Position numbers and translations under genes: made by a program. Below, one piece after another: positions 1 through 10,056 of a DNA stretch of 64,000 nucleotides; within the stretch, counting starts at the first letter, position 1; every line of letters begins with the position of its first letter. The stretch lies in assembly GCA_037045585.1 (NCBI GenBank), contig JBAOIR010000053.1:41944-105943 (forward strand), in the 5' to 3' direction. A model generated the notes under the pieces. It was not told the DNA's origin. It ran no database searches and saw only the letters and a program-made list of their open reading frames with translations. Origin of the DNA: SSF14 sp037045585 (GTDB taxonomy: Bacteria > Actinomycetota > Acidimicrobiia > Acidimicrobiales > Microtrichaceae).

Positions 1-3000
1 CGGTGTTGATGCCGCGTCTCGAGGCGCCCGACGAGACGGACTGGGCGAACCTCGTCAACGCGCTCGTTCCCGTCGCGCGGGCCGCGATCTCAACGGTGCG
101 ATCGCGCTGCGTGATCGGCTCGCAACACTCGCAGCGGACTACTCGCCGACGGCCGCGACCATTGACCTCTCCTTGCTGCGCCGTGACGCCCACACGACGC
201 TCGACGCGACGGTTCCGCGTCACCGCAAAGGCTGGGAGGCGCTGGCGCACCTGCACGACCGGGCCGTGGCGTCAGTGCGCGACGCCATCACGTCGGGCGA
301 TGGCCAGCGCACGCTGCACCTTGATCGCGATGACGCGGCGGAGGCGTTGCTCGCGCTCGCGACGACGGGCAACGCCGTCGTTGCGCATGGTGATTCTGGT
401 GTTGGCAAGAGCGCGCTCGTCCTTCTCGCCGCGACATCGGCGGCCGCGACGGACCCTGACGCCACGCAAGTGCTGTGCATCAACCTGCGCGACCTTCCCG
501 CAACGACCCTCGAGTTCGAGTCGATCCTCGAGGTGCCCCTCGCTGGACCGCTTTCCGAGCTGAGCGCACCGCGCCGGCTGCTCATCATCGACGGCGCCGA
601 CGCCGTTGCCGAGGGAAGACAGCAATCGCTGCGGTATCTCGTCGACGCGGCGCATGAGGCCGGGCTCGGTGTCGTGGCCGTGAGCGCCACCGACTACCAG
701 CAAGTCGTTCACGACGCGCTCGGCACTCGGTTCGCCGAAGTCGTCGAGTATGGTGTGCCGGACCTGAACGACGCGCAGATCGAGACGGTTGTCTCTGTCT
801 TCCCGGAGTTGACGAACCTCGCGGCGAATGCCCGCTCGCGCGATCTCCTGCGACGACCCGTGGTGATCGACCTGCTCGTGCGAAGCGGCGTCACGGGTGT
901 TCCATTGAGCGATGCCGACGCCATGCGTCAGGTCTGGGCGGGTCTCGTTCGCCGGCACGAGCTGACGGATCGTGGTATGCCCGATGCTCGCGAGTTCGCG
1001 CTGTTGCAGCTCGGTGGTTTCGCACTGTCGGGCGGCGACGCGCTCGACGTTGCAGCAGACCTGGATGCCGAAGCACTCGATGGGCTGCGCCGCGATGGCT
1101 TGCTTCGCGCGTCCGCCGACAACGAGTGGCAGATCCTTCCCGAGTTCGCGCATGACGAGATCCGTCGGTACGCGGTTTCGCGGGTGTTGCTTGTCAACGG
1201 CGATCCTGCCGGAGCACTTCTTGCCGCGGGCGCACCACGCTGGGCGCTTCCGGCTGCACGTCTCGCGTGTCAGGCACACCTTGCCGGTGCCGATCGCCCC
1301 CACAATCCGCTGCACGGGCGCCTCGCGCGAATGCAGGCTGCGTTCGATGCTCTTGTTGACGCGGGGCACGGCGCGCGCTGGGGAGACGTACCGGCGGAGG
1401 CACTGCTCACCATCGGCGATCCCGCGCCGCTGCTCGCCGACGCGTGGGACGACCTGCGCGCTGATGAAGGCGCGGGGTTGAAGCGCCTCGCCCGCCTGCT
1501 CGATCAGCGCCACCGTCGAGATGCCGTCGTCGATGCCGTCGTCATAGAACCGATCATCACGTTGCTCCTGGACGATCCGACCCCGTGGTGGTCGGGCGAC
1601 TACGTCGCGAAGATGCTGCGCGAGTGGTTGCATGCGCTCGTCATGACGAACACCATCGCGGGTCATCCGATGCGCATTCGCCTGCGCGAACGACTGGTCG
1701 CCGCCTGCGATGCCGGCGATGCACGATTGGTTCGGGAACGCGAGGGAGCTGCTGCGAGACGAGCGGCGCGGACACCGGAGGAGATCGAGGAAGAGCGCGA
1801 GCGTGTGGAGCGCAATCATGCGCTTTTCACCGCCATTGGCCATGGCGGGCGCGAGCGACGCCAACGCCCGGAAGTGCCGCAAGAGATCACCGATGACACC
1901 GTGCTCGAACTGCTCGCGCTGCTCGGTCCCGATCTCGGCGACGACGGCGAGCGCATCCTGCGCCGCGTGGCCGCGGACGCGCCGTGGCACTTCGCTCCCG
2001 CGGTCGAGGAAGTCCTGACGGGTCGAGCACTCGCGAGTTACGGCCAGGGGCTCCTCGCCGATCTGACCGAGGCGTACTACCTCGACGAGGAGGACGACGG
2101 CGGTTCCGGGCTCATGGATGACGGCATCCGCAATCACCACACGCGCGGGCTCATTACGCCGTTGCATGCGTGGTACCGCGGGCCGTTCATGCCCCTATTC
2201 CAGACGGACCTCCGCCGCGGCGTCGCCGTCCTCAACCGCATGCTCAATCACGCGGCGCTCGTGCGTGCGCACACGCTTGCCGGTTTGCATGGTCCGTGGG
2301 GCCAGGTGTCGGAAGAAGAGGCCGATCAGTACAAGACCGAACTCCGCGTCACTGGTGAGCCGCGCATCTACGCCGGCGACGATCACGTGTGGATGTGGTA
2401 CCGCGGCACCGGCGTCGGTCCATATCCATGCATGAGCGCTCTCGCTGCACTCGAAATCGTCTGCGACCAGTACATCGCTGGCGGCGCGTCGCTGCCGAAC
2501 CTCATCGCGCTGCTCCTCGACGGATGCGAGAACCTCGCGATGCTCGGGCTGGTGGTCGGCATTCTCGTACGCCACATCGAGCGTGCCGAGGCCTTGCTCG
2601 ACCCCTTCCTGGCCGAGCCCACGGTCTGGCATCTCGAAGTCAGTCGCATGGTCAGCGAGTCCGGTGGCCTTGCTGCAAGTTCGGGGCACATCACCGAACC
2701 CGAGCGCAGGAAGTGGACATTGCGTGAGGCCGCAAGCTGGCTCGCGATCTACGCCGACGTTGAGCGCGCCGAGGCCCTCCGCGCAGTCGGCGATGCACTG
2801 GTGGCCAACGCCGTGCGGCTCGTGTCGGAACGTGAGGGCGACGACGACGCCGCGGACGCAGGTGAACCGGCCGATCCTCGTGCGGCCAAGTACGTCACGA
2901 CGGTGCGCAACTGGGCAAGCGCACTCGACCGCGACCGGTACCGGACGTTCGAGCAGGACGGCCTGACGTACGTCCAGGCCGTACCGGACGAAGAAGTCGT

Positions 3001-4534
3001 CGCCGCGTTGCAGGAGGGCAACAAGGACCTCGAACGCGGCCAGCACGCGACGCGGATCATCTGGCGCTACTTCATCCAGCAGCGCCGAAACGACGCCGAG
3101 CCCGTCACCGATGACGAGCTGGCGGCGGATCTCGTGATCGCGAAGGATCTGCTCGACGACCCTCCCGGCATGAGCGCTTACGACCCGTGGGACGCGCCCG
3201 CAGCGATCTCCGCTGTTGCGCTTGAAGCGGACCTCGTGCGCAGCGCGGCTCTCCCGCCGGAGACGATCCAGTTCGCAACGCACACGGTGATGCGCGTTGC
3301 CGAGGGCGTCGTCCCTCCCAGAGAGTTCGAGTACCACGGCACGTTCTTCGAACAAGGCTCGGACCGGAGCGCCGCGAGCGCTTCCATTACTGCTCCTGCC
3401 GTCGGCGGCGGCGCTTCGCGCTGCGCTCGGCGACAGTGATGAGGCTGCGGGGTACGCGCGCGTCGTGAGTGCCGGCATGCGTCTCGCACACGCCATCGCC
3501 GATGAGACCCGGTTGCACCTTGCCGCGGATTCGACGCTGTGTGGTTGGCACCGTGTTCGGCAGATGCGTGTTATCACGAGGATGCACTCGCGATCGCGCT
3601 GGAGTCGATGAGCGTCTGCGTGTTCGGACCCTGGAATCCCGATCAGCAGCGGCGCGACATCGTTCGCCTCGACGAACCGTACACCGACGCCCTGGTGGCG
3701 ATTCCTGATGACGCCATCTTGATGTCGCGGCTCGATGCGGCCATTCGCGCATGTGGTTCGGCGGCGGTCGCCGGGAATTGCGTATCCGCACGGGCGCGAG
3801 ACGCGCTGCTCGTGCTTGCCACGGCACAACGGCGTGCTCTCCTCGCGCACGAGCACAGCTACGACGAGCGCGGGACACACGCACTGGTGACCGCTCGCGC
3901 ACTGCTCAACCTCGCTGCCTTCGGTGAAGACGCTCCGTTGCATGACCACATCGCCGCCTACGCCGACAACGCCACGCTCCTCGGCGGATTCTTACGGGCA
4001 TTGGCAGCCGCCGCTGAGGAGACACAGTCGCGAGCCGATGCGTGCCGACGCGTGTGGCCCGCAGTCATTCGACAGGTGCTCGAGCTGAACAACGCCGGGC
4101 ATCACCCGTTCGACGATCGCTACTTCGGGGACATGGCACTCGCGTCGCTCATGCCAACGCCGACGTATGAGGGGTCGTTCCTGTATTGCGAGGTCGAGAC
4201 GGCCCCGATCCTGTGGACCGATCCGCTCGCCTGGCGCGACGAAATCGACGAATGGTTGAAGGTGGCGGCAGGCAACCCGCATGGCGTCGACTCGCTCATC
4301 GGGCTTCTGCGCAGTGTTCCCGTTGCCGATCAGGTCGATGCCGGTCTGCCGTGGGTGTCGGCCGCCGTGTTCGGCGACGTCAGTGCCGTCGCCCGCGGCA
4401 GCTATTCGGTGTCGAGCTGGCTGACGGAGATACGGGAAGCCGCGGAGAGCGCGGGTGTTCTCCACGAGTGGCAGCGGGTTGTCGACGCTCTCGTCGTGGC
4501 CGGCGACTCCGCCCTCGCGCCCTACTCCGAGTAG
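1..4534 (+). CDS. STAND-like P-loop NTPase, 5' truncated and frameshifted
   Basis: Large NTPase of unknown role whose start lies left of the window. A Walker A motif GDSGVGKS is encoded near 385-412 and a Walker B-like LLIIDGAD near 580-600. A long, mostly helical region of about 1,300 residues follows, with conserved-looking patches such as WYRGTGVGPYP near 2395-2430. This layout, an NTPase followed by a long helical sensor-like part, resembles STAND proteins, many of which act in phage defence; no effector domain is visible because the N-terminus is missing. Coding potential moves between frames near 85-95, 3375-3390 and 3537-3541, and the C-terminal 330 residues return to the original frame and end at 4534. 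I treat it as one gene. It could be a true pseudogene, but the same error type affects essential genes in this window. Function is not assigned. Confidence 0.6.
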
Positions 4535-4734
4535 CGGTCTTCGCCAGGGCCGCAGCCAGCGGCATTACTTGTCCGAATCGTCGGAGACGACGAGCGGTCG
4601 GAGGTCTCTCCGGTTGGCGCTCAACGTGACGGACGTATCAGAGGTCGGGTCCCTCCGGGGCGGAGTCGATGGCAGAACCCCTCTTCGGAACCGGTTGGCA
4701 AGCACTGGATGCTCGACACGCGCTCCTGGGCGCT

Positions 4735-5274
4735 TCACGACCACCCCCGGCGTCGCCGCACCGGCAGGCCTGCCCGACGGAAACGGTTGGCGACGGTTGA
4801 CTTGTCGACGCCGAGGTGCTGGCCGACCTGGGCCAGCGAGTGGCCTGCGGCGTAGAGGTCGGCCGCCTTGGCCAACTCGGGAGGCGTCCAGTCTGCATCT
4901 CGTCGATGGGGGAGTCCCTGGCGCGTGACGTGGCCGATGACCGTGGTGCGGCTCACGCCGAATCGTGCCGCGATGTCGCGGATGAGGTCGCCGGCGAGGT
5001 ACGCAGTCAGTAGTTCGTCGATCTCGGCGGGCTTGAGTCGTCGCTGAGCTTGGCGGGCGGGTCTCGGGGAGACGGGGTTTGAATGCTGCCCCTTCTCTTC
5101 GCTGGTGCCATCTTTGGACCCCGAATCGACTTCCTCAGACGCCAGATCGGGGCCGACCCGGCGTCGCCGAGAAGCTCGCGACCCCTGTAGACCAAGGGTT
5201 TCAAGCTTCTCGCCGGGGTTTGAAAGCTGCCCCTTTAGGTCCACCCAGGCGGTGTGGGGTCCTCCGGGGATCAT
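4735..5274 (-). CDS. Double helix-turn-helix protein, recombinase-associated type
   Basis: The C-terminal 95 residues contain two HTH units: one around ELLTAYLAGDLIRDIAARFG with SRTTVIGHV, the second around AADLYAAGHSLAQVGQHLG with KSTVANRFRRAG. Each is followed by a short basic tail (GLPHRR, GLPVRRRR). Small proteins of this build are often encoded beside serine recombinases in actinobacteria, and the domain resembles resolvase-type DNA-binding domains. The ATG at 5274 overlaps the stop of the upstream metalloprotease (ATGA), but the first 70 residues look non-conserved and include both copies of a 21-bp direct repeat. The true start may therefore be further in, or the N-terminus may be recombination scar. 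No catalytic recombinase domain is present. Confidence 0.55.
   Translation of the reverse strand: MIPGGPHTAWVDLKGQLSNPGEKLETLGLQGSRASRRRRVGPDLASEEVDSGSKDGTSEEKGQHSNPVSPRPARQAQRRLKPAEIDELLTAYLAGDLIRDIAARFGVSRTTVIGHVTRQGLPHRRDADWTPPELAKAADLYAAGHSLAQVGQHLGVDKSTVANRFRRAGLPVRRRRGWS
5074..5235. repeat. Near-perfect 21-bp direct repeat pair
   Basis: Positions 5074-5094 and 5215-5235 share 20 of 21 bases, with core GGGGTTTGAA and GCTGCCCCTT. They lie 141 bp apart in the putative 5' part of the double-HTH gene. The repeat itself starts with GGGG and ends with CCCCTT. It may be a duplicated recombination or target site left by a mobile element; this is inference. Confidence 0.6.
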
Positions 5275-8200
5275 CGCCTCCGCAGTTCGAACGTGCCGCC
5301 CGCAGCGTCGCGGGAGTGGACGATGACGATCGACTCGGTGCCCGGGGCCAGGAGGACCTCGATCTCGGGATCGGGCCGGTCGCACATCGGGATCCCCGTG
5401 CTGGTGAGGTCCTCCGACGACAACAGGATCGACGTGATGCACAGGCCCGGCGCTGCGGTCACCGCGAACTTTGCGTTGGTGGTGCCGCCGGGGATCCGGA
5501 GGGTCGCCACGTCGCCGATGCCCGAGAGCGATCCGCTCCAACTCGCCCCGGAGAACTCGTCGGCAGTCGGCGAGTCGTCGACGAACACCGACAGCTCGAC
5601 TCGGCGCGTGGTGCCGTCTGGGGACAGGTCCTCCAGGGTGATCTCGTGGGTGCCCCCGTCGGCCACCCATTGGTAGGCCTCCCCGGAGCCGGGCTCGTCG
5701 TTGTCGTCGGGCACGCCCAACCGGGTGCCGCACAACGGGAGGGTGGTGGTGGCGCCGGCCGGGCCGCTCACGCTCACGACGTAGTCGGTGGCGGCCGGAC
5801 ACTCCAACGACACGAGGATGAGCGAGCCGTCCGGCACGTCGACCTCGCCCTCGAGCTGGGGCACGGCGTCGGCGGGCGGCTCGGGATCGGAGATCGGGGC
5901 GAGCTTCCCCGAGAGCGTGAGGGCCGCCGTTCCGGTGGGCGCGGTCGCTCCGCCGGACCTCGTCGTCGTCGGTCGGTCGGGGAGCGGAGCCACCTCGACG
6001 GAACGTTGGTCGTTGCGGAACTCGACGACCTCGGCGTAGGCGTCGGCGTAGGTCGGCTCGCCCGATGCGACGACGTCGAATGCGCACGCGTCGAGTTCGG
6101 GCGTCGTGGCCGCGCGGCCCATCGACCGGTGACACTCGCGGCGGGCCTCGATGAACTCGTCGGTCTCGAGCTCGGCGAACGAGTCGGGGAACGACCGGTC
6201 CGTGAACGTGTCGGTGGACTCTCCGGGGAGATAGTCGAATCGGCTCGTCTCGGGTGTGACCCGCCACGAATCGGCGAACGCACCGTGGACCTCGGCGGGG
6301 TCGAAGGCGTTGACGGGGGTGCCGTCGGCTCGGCGCACGTCATCGAGCGGGTCGTCGTTGGCCGAGCCCAACATGCCGACCTGCCGGGCGGCGGTCGGCT
6401 CGGGCGGCGCGACCTCGACGAAGAACCCGTTGAGGTACTTCAGTCGGAGCTCGGGGCCGTCGGGCGCGGTGAGCGTCCAGTTGCGTTCGTCGTCGCGCGC
6501 GAGAACGAACGCCCCGAGCGTTCCGCCGTCGATGTCGGCGGTGTCGCCGTTGTGGCGCACCACGATCTCGTCGGGTTTGGAGAGGTAGTCGGCCGCGGTG
6601 AGGGTGATCCGGTCGTCGCCGTACTCGGCCGCGAGCGCGGTGATGAGCGAGTACCGGTCGCCGGGCGTCGCCGCTGCGGCAGTGCGCATCTGCAGGTCGA
6701 ACGCCGGGGTGTCGTCGGCCTCGGGGGTCGACGCGAGTACGAACTCGCCGACCGACATCACGTCGAACGCGATGCCGTCCATCGTGAGCAGGTGCGGGTC
6801 GCCGTCGCCCGATCCGCGAGGACGTTGCTTCTCGCAGTGACGCTTCTTGTCGAACTTCTCCGCGAGGAACGTGACCAGCCCGGATTCGCGGGAGGCCGAG
6901 AAGCCCACGGCGACGTCGGTGGAGTTGAAGAACCGCAGGCTGCCGTAGTTGCCGTCGGGACAGGTGCAACGAGACTCGTCGACGCAGAGGCGCATGGTCT
7001 CGTTGCTCCCGAGGACGAGGTTCTCGCGGTCGTTCGCCAGGCTGACGAGGTGCTTGCCCTTGTTCCGGACGGTCACGATGTCGACGCCCGGCCCGAAGAC
7101 GTGTGCTCGGAGGGCGTGGGAGTAGTTGGCGGGGCCGCGGAGGTTTGTGCCCCCGAGCGCGATGGTGGCGCCCTTCTCGAAGTTCTCGTGGCGGCCGTCA
7201 CCCGCTCCGGTCCAGGGCATCGACCACGACGGATGGGTGTAGGCCTGCGACCGAACGGTTCGGCTCGGCCAGTCGAGCAGCAGACTCGGTGAGTTCAATC
7301 CGGCCGCGGCCAGGACGGTCTCGGTGTTGCCCGTCGCACGGAGCGCGACCTTGATGGACGAGTAGGGATCGATGCCTTCGGCCGCGGCGATCTCCCACAG
7401 GCCCGCTCCGCTGTAGGAGCGGCCGGCCAACGGGGTGTTGCGAGACGTGAACCACTCGACGAACTGGTCGTCGACCTTGACCTGCTTGCGGTAGTAGTCG
7501 TACCCGGCGAAGTCGGCTCCGCCTTCGACGACCCAGTCGGGTGCGGTCATCCAGAAGCCGGGCGCCCACTCGAACTCGACGCAGTGGAACAGCTCGTGCG
7601 CCAGCACGAACGCCACGTAGGCGGGAGTGAGCTCGACGATGTGCTCGTACAACAGCGGGTAGATGGTGATCAGGCATCCGTCGCCGTTCGGTGTGGCGGT
7701 GGCGTACGCGTCGAGGCCGGTGGCCGTCGTCAGACCGGTGTTCGAGTAGGAGGAGGTCACGCTGGGGAGCCCGACGTTCCCGAGTCGGTTCCGCCATCCG
7801 ATGATGATCCGGGTCATGAGCCCGTTGAGGATCGTCTGCAGCGCCGCGTCGGGCGCCGCCTTCCGTGCGAACCCGGCCGCGGCAGGCGCCCGCAGCTGTC
7901 GCAAGGAGGAGGTCCGCGTCGTTGTCGTGGTCGCTCCGTCGCCCGGTGGGGCGGTCGCCCCGGGGACTGTCGCCCCGCTGCTCGGCGGGACCGTCGCTCC
8001 GTCGGCGAGCGCCTCCCACTCCGGCGGGAGCTCGCCCGCGGCGTCGGGGAGCGGGGTCCCAGCGCCGCGTTCGGCGCGGACCTCGGCAACGCGGCGCGTC
8101 TGCTCGGGGGTGAGGTCGTCGGCGAAGTGCTCGACGAGACCCCATGCCCGGGTCGCCGACACCGAACCGGGTTCGTCGAGCTCGCGCTCGGTCGCGCCGG

Positions 8201-8534
8201 GCATGTCGCCGAAGGCCAGGTCGAACGCGTCGACGGCGATCTGTGCGTCGAGGCCGTCGGTCTCCTCCCGCCAGGCGAGGTCCTCGGCAGCCGTCGCAGG
8301 CTTCCACTCGGGCGCGGCGATCTCGGTGTAGCCCTCCTCGCCCACGGCCTCGCCCGTGAGGCCGTCGAGCGGCTGGTCGACCGGTGCCGGGGCGAGCGTG
8401 GTCGTCGCCCGAGGTCGAATGGTCGCGTCGTCGGTCGTGCAGCCGAGGACGAGGACGGCGCAGGCGGTGACGACCCCGCTCAACGTACGAGCGGACGAGG
8501 TCGGCCGACCCGACCCGTTGCTGGAGGACGACAT
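5271..8534 (-). CDS. Lipoprotein zinc metalloprotease with VWD domain
   Basis: Predicted exported lipoprotein of 1,087 residues. The N-terminus has a hydrophobic stretch ending in a lipobox VLGC (Cys32). A Pro/Thr-rich linker is followed by a metallopeptidase region with HELFH at about residue 311 and a downstream WVVEGGAD patch that could supply the third zinc ligand. Near residue 575, GDPHLLTMDGIAFD marks a von Willebrand factor type D domain. The rest is beta-rich with many acidic residues and several cysteines, in keeping with an extracellular protein. It starts one base after the OmpA-like lipoprotein stop, so the two are probably translationally coupled. Family-level function (peptide cleavage, surface adhesion) is inferred; the substrate is unknown. 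Confidence 0.8.
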   Translation of the reverse strand: MSSSSNGSGRPTSSARTLSGVVTACAVLVLGCTTDDATIRPRATTTLAPAPVDQPLDGLTGEAVGEEGYTEIAAPEWKPATAAEDLAWREETDGLDAQIAVDAFDLAFGDMPGATERELDEPGSVSATRAWGLVEHFADDLTPEQTRRVAEVRAERGAGTPLPDAAGELPPEWEALADGATVPPSSGATVPGATAPPGDGATTTTTRTSSLRQLRAPAAAGFARKAAPDAALQTILNGLMTRIIIGWRNRLGNVGLPSVTSSYSNTGLTTATGLDAYATATPNGDGCLITIYPLLYEHIVELTPAYVAFVLAHELFHCVEFEWAPGFWMTAPDWVVEGGADFAGYDYYRKQVKVDDQFVEWFTSRNTPLAGRSYSGAGLWEIAAAEGIDPYSSIKVALRATGNTETVLAAAGLNSPSLLLDWPSRTVRSQAYTHPSWSMPWTGAGDGRHENFEKGATIALGGTNLRGPANYSHALRAHVFGPGVDIVTVRNKGKHLVSLANDRENLVLGSNETMRLCVDESRCTCPDGNYGSLRFFNSTDVAVGFSASRESGLVTFLAEKFDKKRHCEKQRPRGSGDGDPHLLTMDGIAFDVMSVGEFVLASTPEADDTPAFDLQMRTAAAATPGDRYSLITALAAEYGDDRITLTAADYLSKPDEIVVRHNGDTADIDGGTLGAFVLARDDERNWTLTAPDGPELRLKYLNGFFVEVAPPEPTAARQVGMLGSANDDPLDDVRRADGTPVNAFDPAEVHGAFADSWRVTPETSRFDYLPGESTDTFTDRSFPDSFAELETDEFIEARRECHRSMGRAATTPELDACAFDVVASGEPTYADAYAEVVEFRNDQRSVEVAPLPDRPTTTRSGGATAPTGTAALTLSGKLAPISDPEPPADAVPQLEGEVDVPDGSLILVSLECPAATDYVVSVSGPAGATTTLPLCGTRLGVPDDNDEPGSGEAYQWVADGGTHEITLEDLSPDGTTRRVELSVFVDDSPTADEFSGASWSGSLSGIGDVATLRIPGGTTNAKFAVTAAPGLCITSILLSSEDLTSTGIPMCDRPDPEIEVLLAPGTESIVIVHSRDAAGGTFELRRR

Positions 8535-8535
8535 G

Positions 8536-9378
8536 TCAGCCTGCCGTCACGGCGACGATCTCGACACGCCGGTTGAGGGTCTGGCCGACGGCGTTCGGTG
8601 ATCCGTCAGGGTTGGTCTCGAGCGCTGCGGGAACCGTGCTCCCGAGGCCGACCGAGCTGACACTGCCCGCTGGGAGGCCGCCGTCGCCGACGAGCCAGGC
8701 GGCCACCGCGGCGGCTCGGCCCTCGGAGAGGGTCTGGTTGGCGGCGGCAGCGCCCCGCGAGTCGGCGTGTCCTCGCACGGTCACCGTGGCGTCGGGTAGG
8801 TGTGCGGAGAGGGCGGCGGCCACCGCCGGGAGGGCGGCGATCGCGTTCGTTCGCAGGGCGGCCGAGCCCGTGTCGAAGAGGGTGTCGCTGCCCAGCTGGA
8901 AGATCGTGACGCGACGTCCGGCCTCGTCCCGGGCGAACCGGATCGTGACGTCGACCTCGTCGGTCTCGGGGTAGCTCGTGCCGGCGAGGGTGAGGGGTCC
9001 GCCGTCGACCGGGATCACGCCGTCCTCGTTCTCTGGGGCCATCGACGTGCACAGGGTGCGGACGACGAGCCCACCCCCGAGGTCGGCGGTGCCGCACGTC
9101 GGGTCCGGCTCGCCGTCGCCGTCGACGTCGTCGATCCCCGGGGTGCCGCCCTCCGGGAGCCCGGCCGCTTCGTCGTCGGCGCGGCTGTCGGAGTCGTCGG
9201 GTTCGGTCACGGTCGGGCCGGTTGCCGTCGTGGTCGGGTCCGACGGAGCGGCGCTCGTCGAGGTCAGGGCATCGGTCGGGGCGGTTTCGTCGGAGCCGCC
9301 GCAGGCCGTGGTGCCGAGCAGCAACACCAACACGACGGCGCCGATACGTCGTCGGTGGGCGAAAGGGGAGTCGTTCAT
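8536..9378 (-). CDS. OmpA-family lipoprotein
   Basis: A 280-residue protein with a lipoprotein signal (lipobox ending in TTAC, Cys about 26), a Thr/Asp-rich linker, and a C-terminal OmpA-type domain from about residue 155. The OmpA hallmarks are present: VRGHADSRG, a following LSEGRAAAV helix, and NRRVEI near the end. The conserved Asp and Arg of this fold bind diaminopimelate in peptidoglycan. The protein therefore likely tethers the cell envelope to peptidoglycan from the outer face of the membrane. It is the first gene of a two-gene unit with the metalloprotease and reads away from a divergent promoter region containing a perfect inverted repeat. Confidence 0.85.
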   Translation of the reverse strand: MNDSPFAHRRRIGAVVLVLLLGTTACGGSDETAPTDALTSTSAAPSDPTTTATGPTVTEPDDSDSRADDEAAGLPEGGTPGIDDVDGDGEPDPTCGTADLGGGLVVRTLCTSMAPENEDGVIPVDGGPLTLAGTSYPETDEVDVTIRFARDEAGRRVTIFQLGSDTLFDTGSAALRTNAIAALPAVAAALSAHLPDATVTVRGHADSRGAAAANQTLSEGRAAAVAAWLVGDGGLPAGSVSSVGLGSTVPAALETNPDGSPNAVGQTLNRRVEIVAVTAG

Positions 9379-9407
9379 GATCTGAGTGTGTGGCGCCCCG
9401 CCATCGG

Positions 9408-9468
9408 ACGCGTACGTAGTCGCTACGCGGGTGGTGACGGTGCGAACGCGTAGCGACTACGTACGCGT
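9408..9468. promoter_or_regulatory. Perfect 22-bp inverted repeat between divergent lipoprotein genes
   Basis: Positions 9408-9429 and 9447-9468 are exact reverse complements separated by 17 bp. Each arm also contains its own palindrome, CGTAG-N3-CTACG. The element fills the middle of the 120-bp gap between two divergently read lipoprotein genes, so it could serve as a double operator for both. Two LuxR-family regulators are encoded within 4 kb and are candidate binders; that link is inference. A cruciform or terminator role is less likely because both flanks are gene starts. Confidence 0.7.
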
Positions 9469-9498
9469 GGTGCGGACCGGATCGCCGAGGCTGCTCCC

Positions 9499-10053
9499 AT
9501 GAGACGACGTGTCGGCACCCTCCTGTTGTGTTCGTTCCTCCTCCCGCTCGCTGCGTGCGGCGACGACGGCGACGCCGACACGGCGTCGTCGGCGGGGCCA
9601 CCGCGGCCAGCGGCCACCGCAGCGACCGTTGATACCGCCGTTGATCCCGCCGGTGACTCGTCGGGCTCGACCGACGACCCCGCCGAAGCGCCCGAGGTCG
9701 CGGCCGACGACGACTTCTGTGGGGTCCTGATCGAGCAGGCCGCCAAGGTGGCGGATTTCCCCGACAAGATCGGTACACCCGAGCAGGCCACGGCGTTGGA
9801 GGCCGTGGCCGCGAGCAACGAGCGGATCCTCGCCGCCGCGCCCGACGAGTTGAGCGACGCCATGGCGACGATCAACGAGGTGTCGGAGCTCGCCCGCAAG
9901 GTGCTGACGTCGGACGACGCCGCCGCCGCATCGGCGGCATCGGCCGAGGCTGCGAGTTCGCCCGAGGCGACGGCGGCATTCGCCGACTACCGGTCCTGGG
10001 TCACGGATCACTGCGGTGCCGACGCCGCCACCATCCTCTCGACCGGAGGCTGA
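9499..10053 (+). CDS. Small secreted lipoprotein, function unknown
   Basis: A 184-residue protein with a clear lipoprotein signal: basic start MRRRVG, hydrophobic core, and lipobox LAAC (Cys about 20). A low-complexity Ala/Thr/Asp linker leads to a helical domain with one cysteine near each end (DDFCGVLIEQ and DHCGADA), which could form a disulfide outside the cell. I recognise no family. It is read divergently from the OmpA lipoprotein across the 22-bp inverted repeat and ends 3 bp from the convergent LAL regulator. Confidence 0.7.
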   Translation: MRRRVGTLLLCSFLLPLAACGDDGDADTASSAGPPRPAATAATVDTAVDPAGDSSGSTDDPAEAPEVAADDDFCGVLIEQAAKVADFPDKIGTPEQATALEAVAASNERILAAAPDELSDAMATINEVSELARKVLTSDDAAAASAASAEAASSPEATAAFADYRSWVTDHCGADAATILSTGG

Positions 10054-10056
10054 CCG

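Noticed and set aside
272..2167. Long minus-strand open frame opposite the STAND gene
   Set aside because: It is the antisense of a strong coding frame. GC-rich DNA gives such shadows, and its residues show no motif and odd Arg/Ala/His bias.
4735..5274. Complete insertion sequence or transposon at 4.7-5.3 kb
   Set aside because: There is no transposase or recombinase catalytic domain and no terminal inverted repeats. Only an HTH protein and a direct repeat are seen.
5079..7292. Long plus-strand frame opposite the metalloprotease gene
   Set aside because: Low-complexity and rich in Arg, Gly and Val, with no conserved motif. The minus frame has HExxH and VWD signatures.
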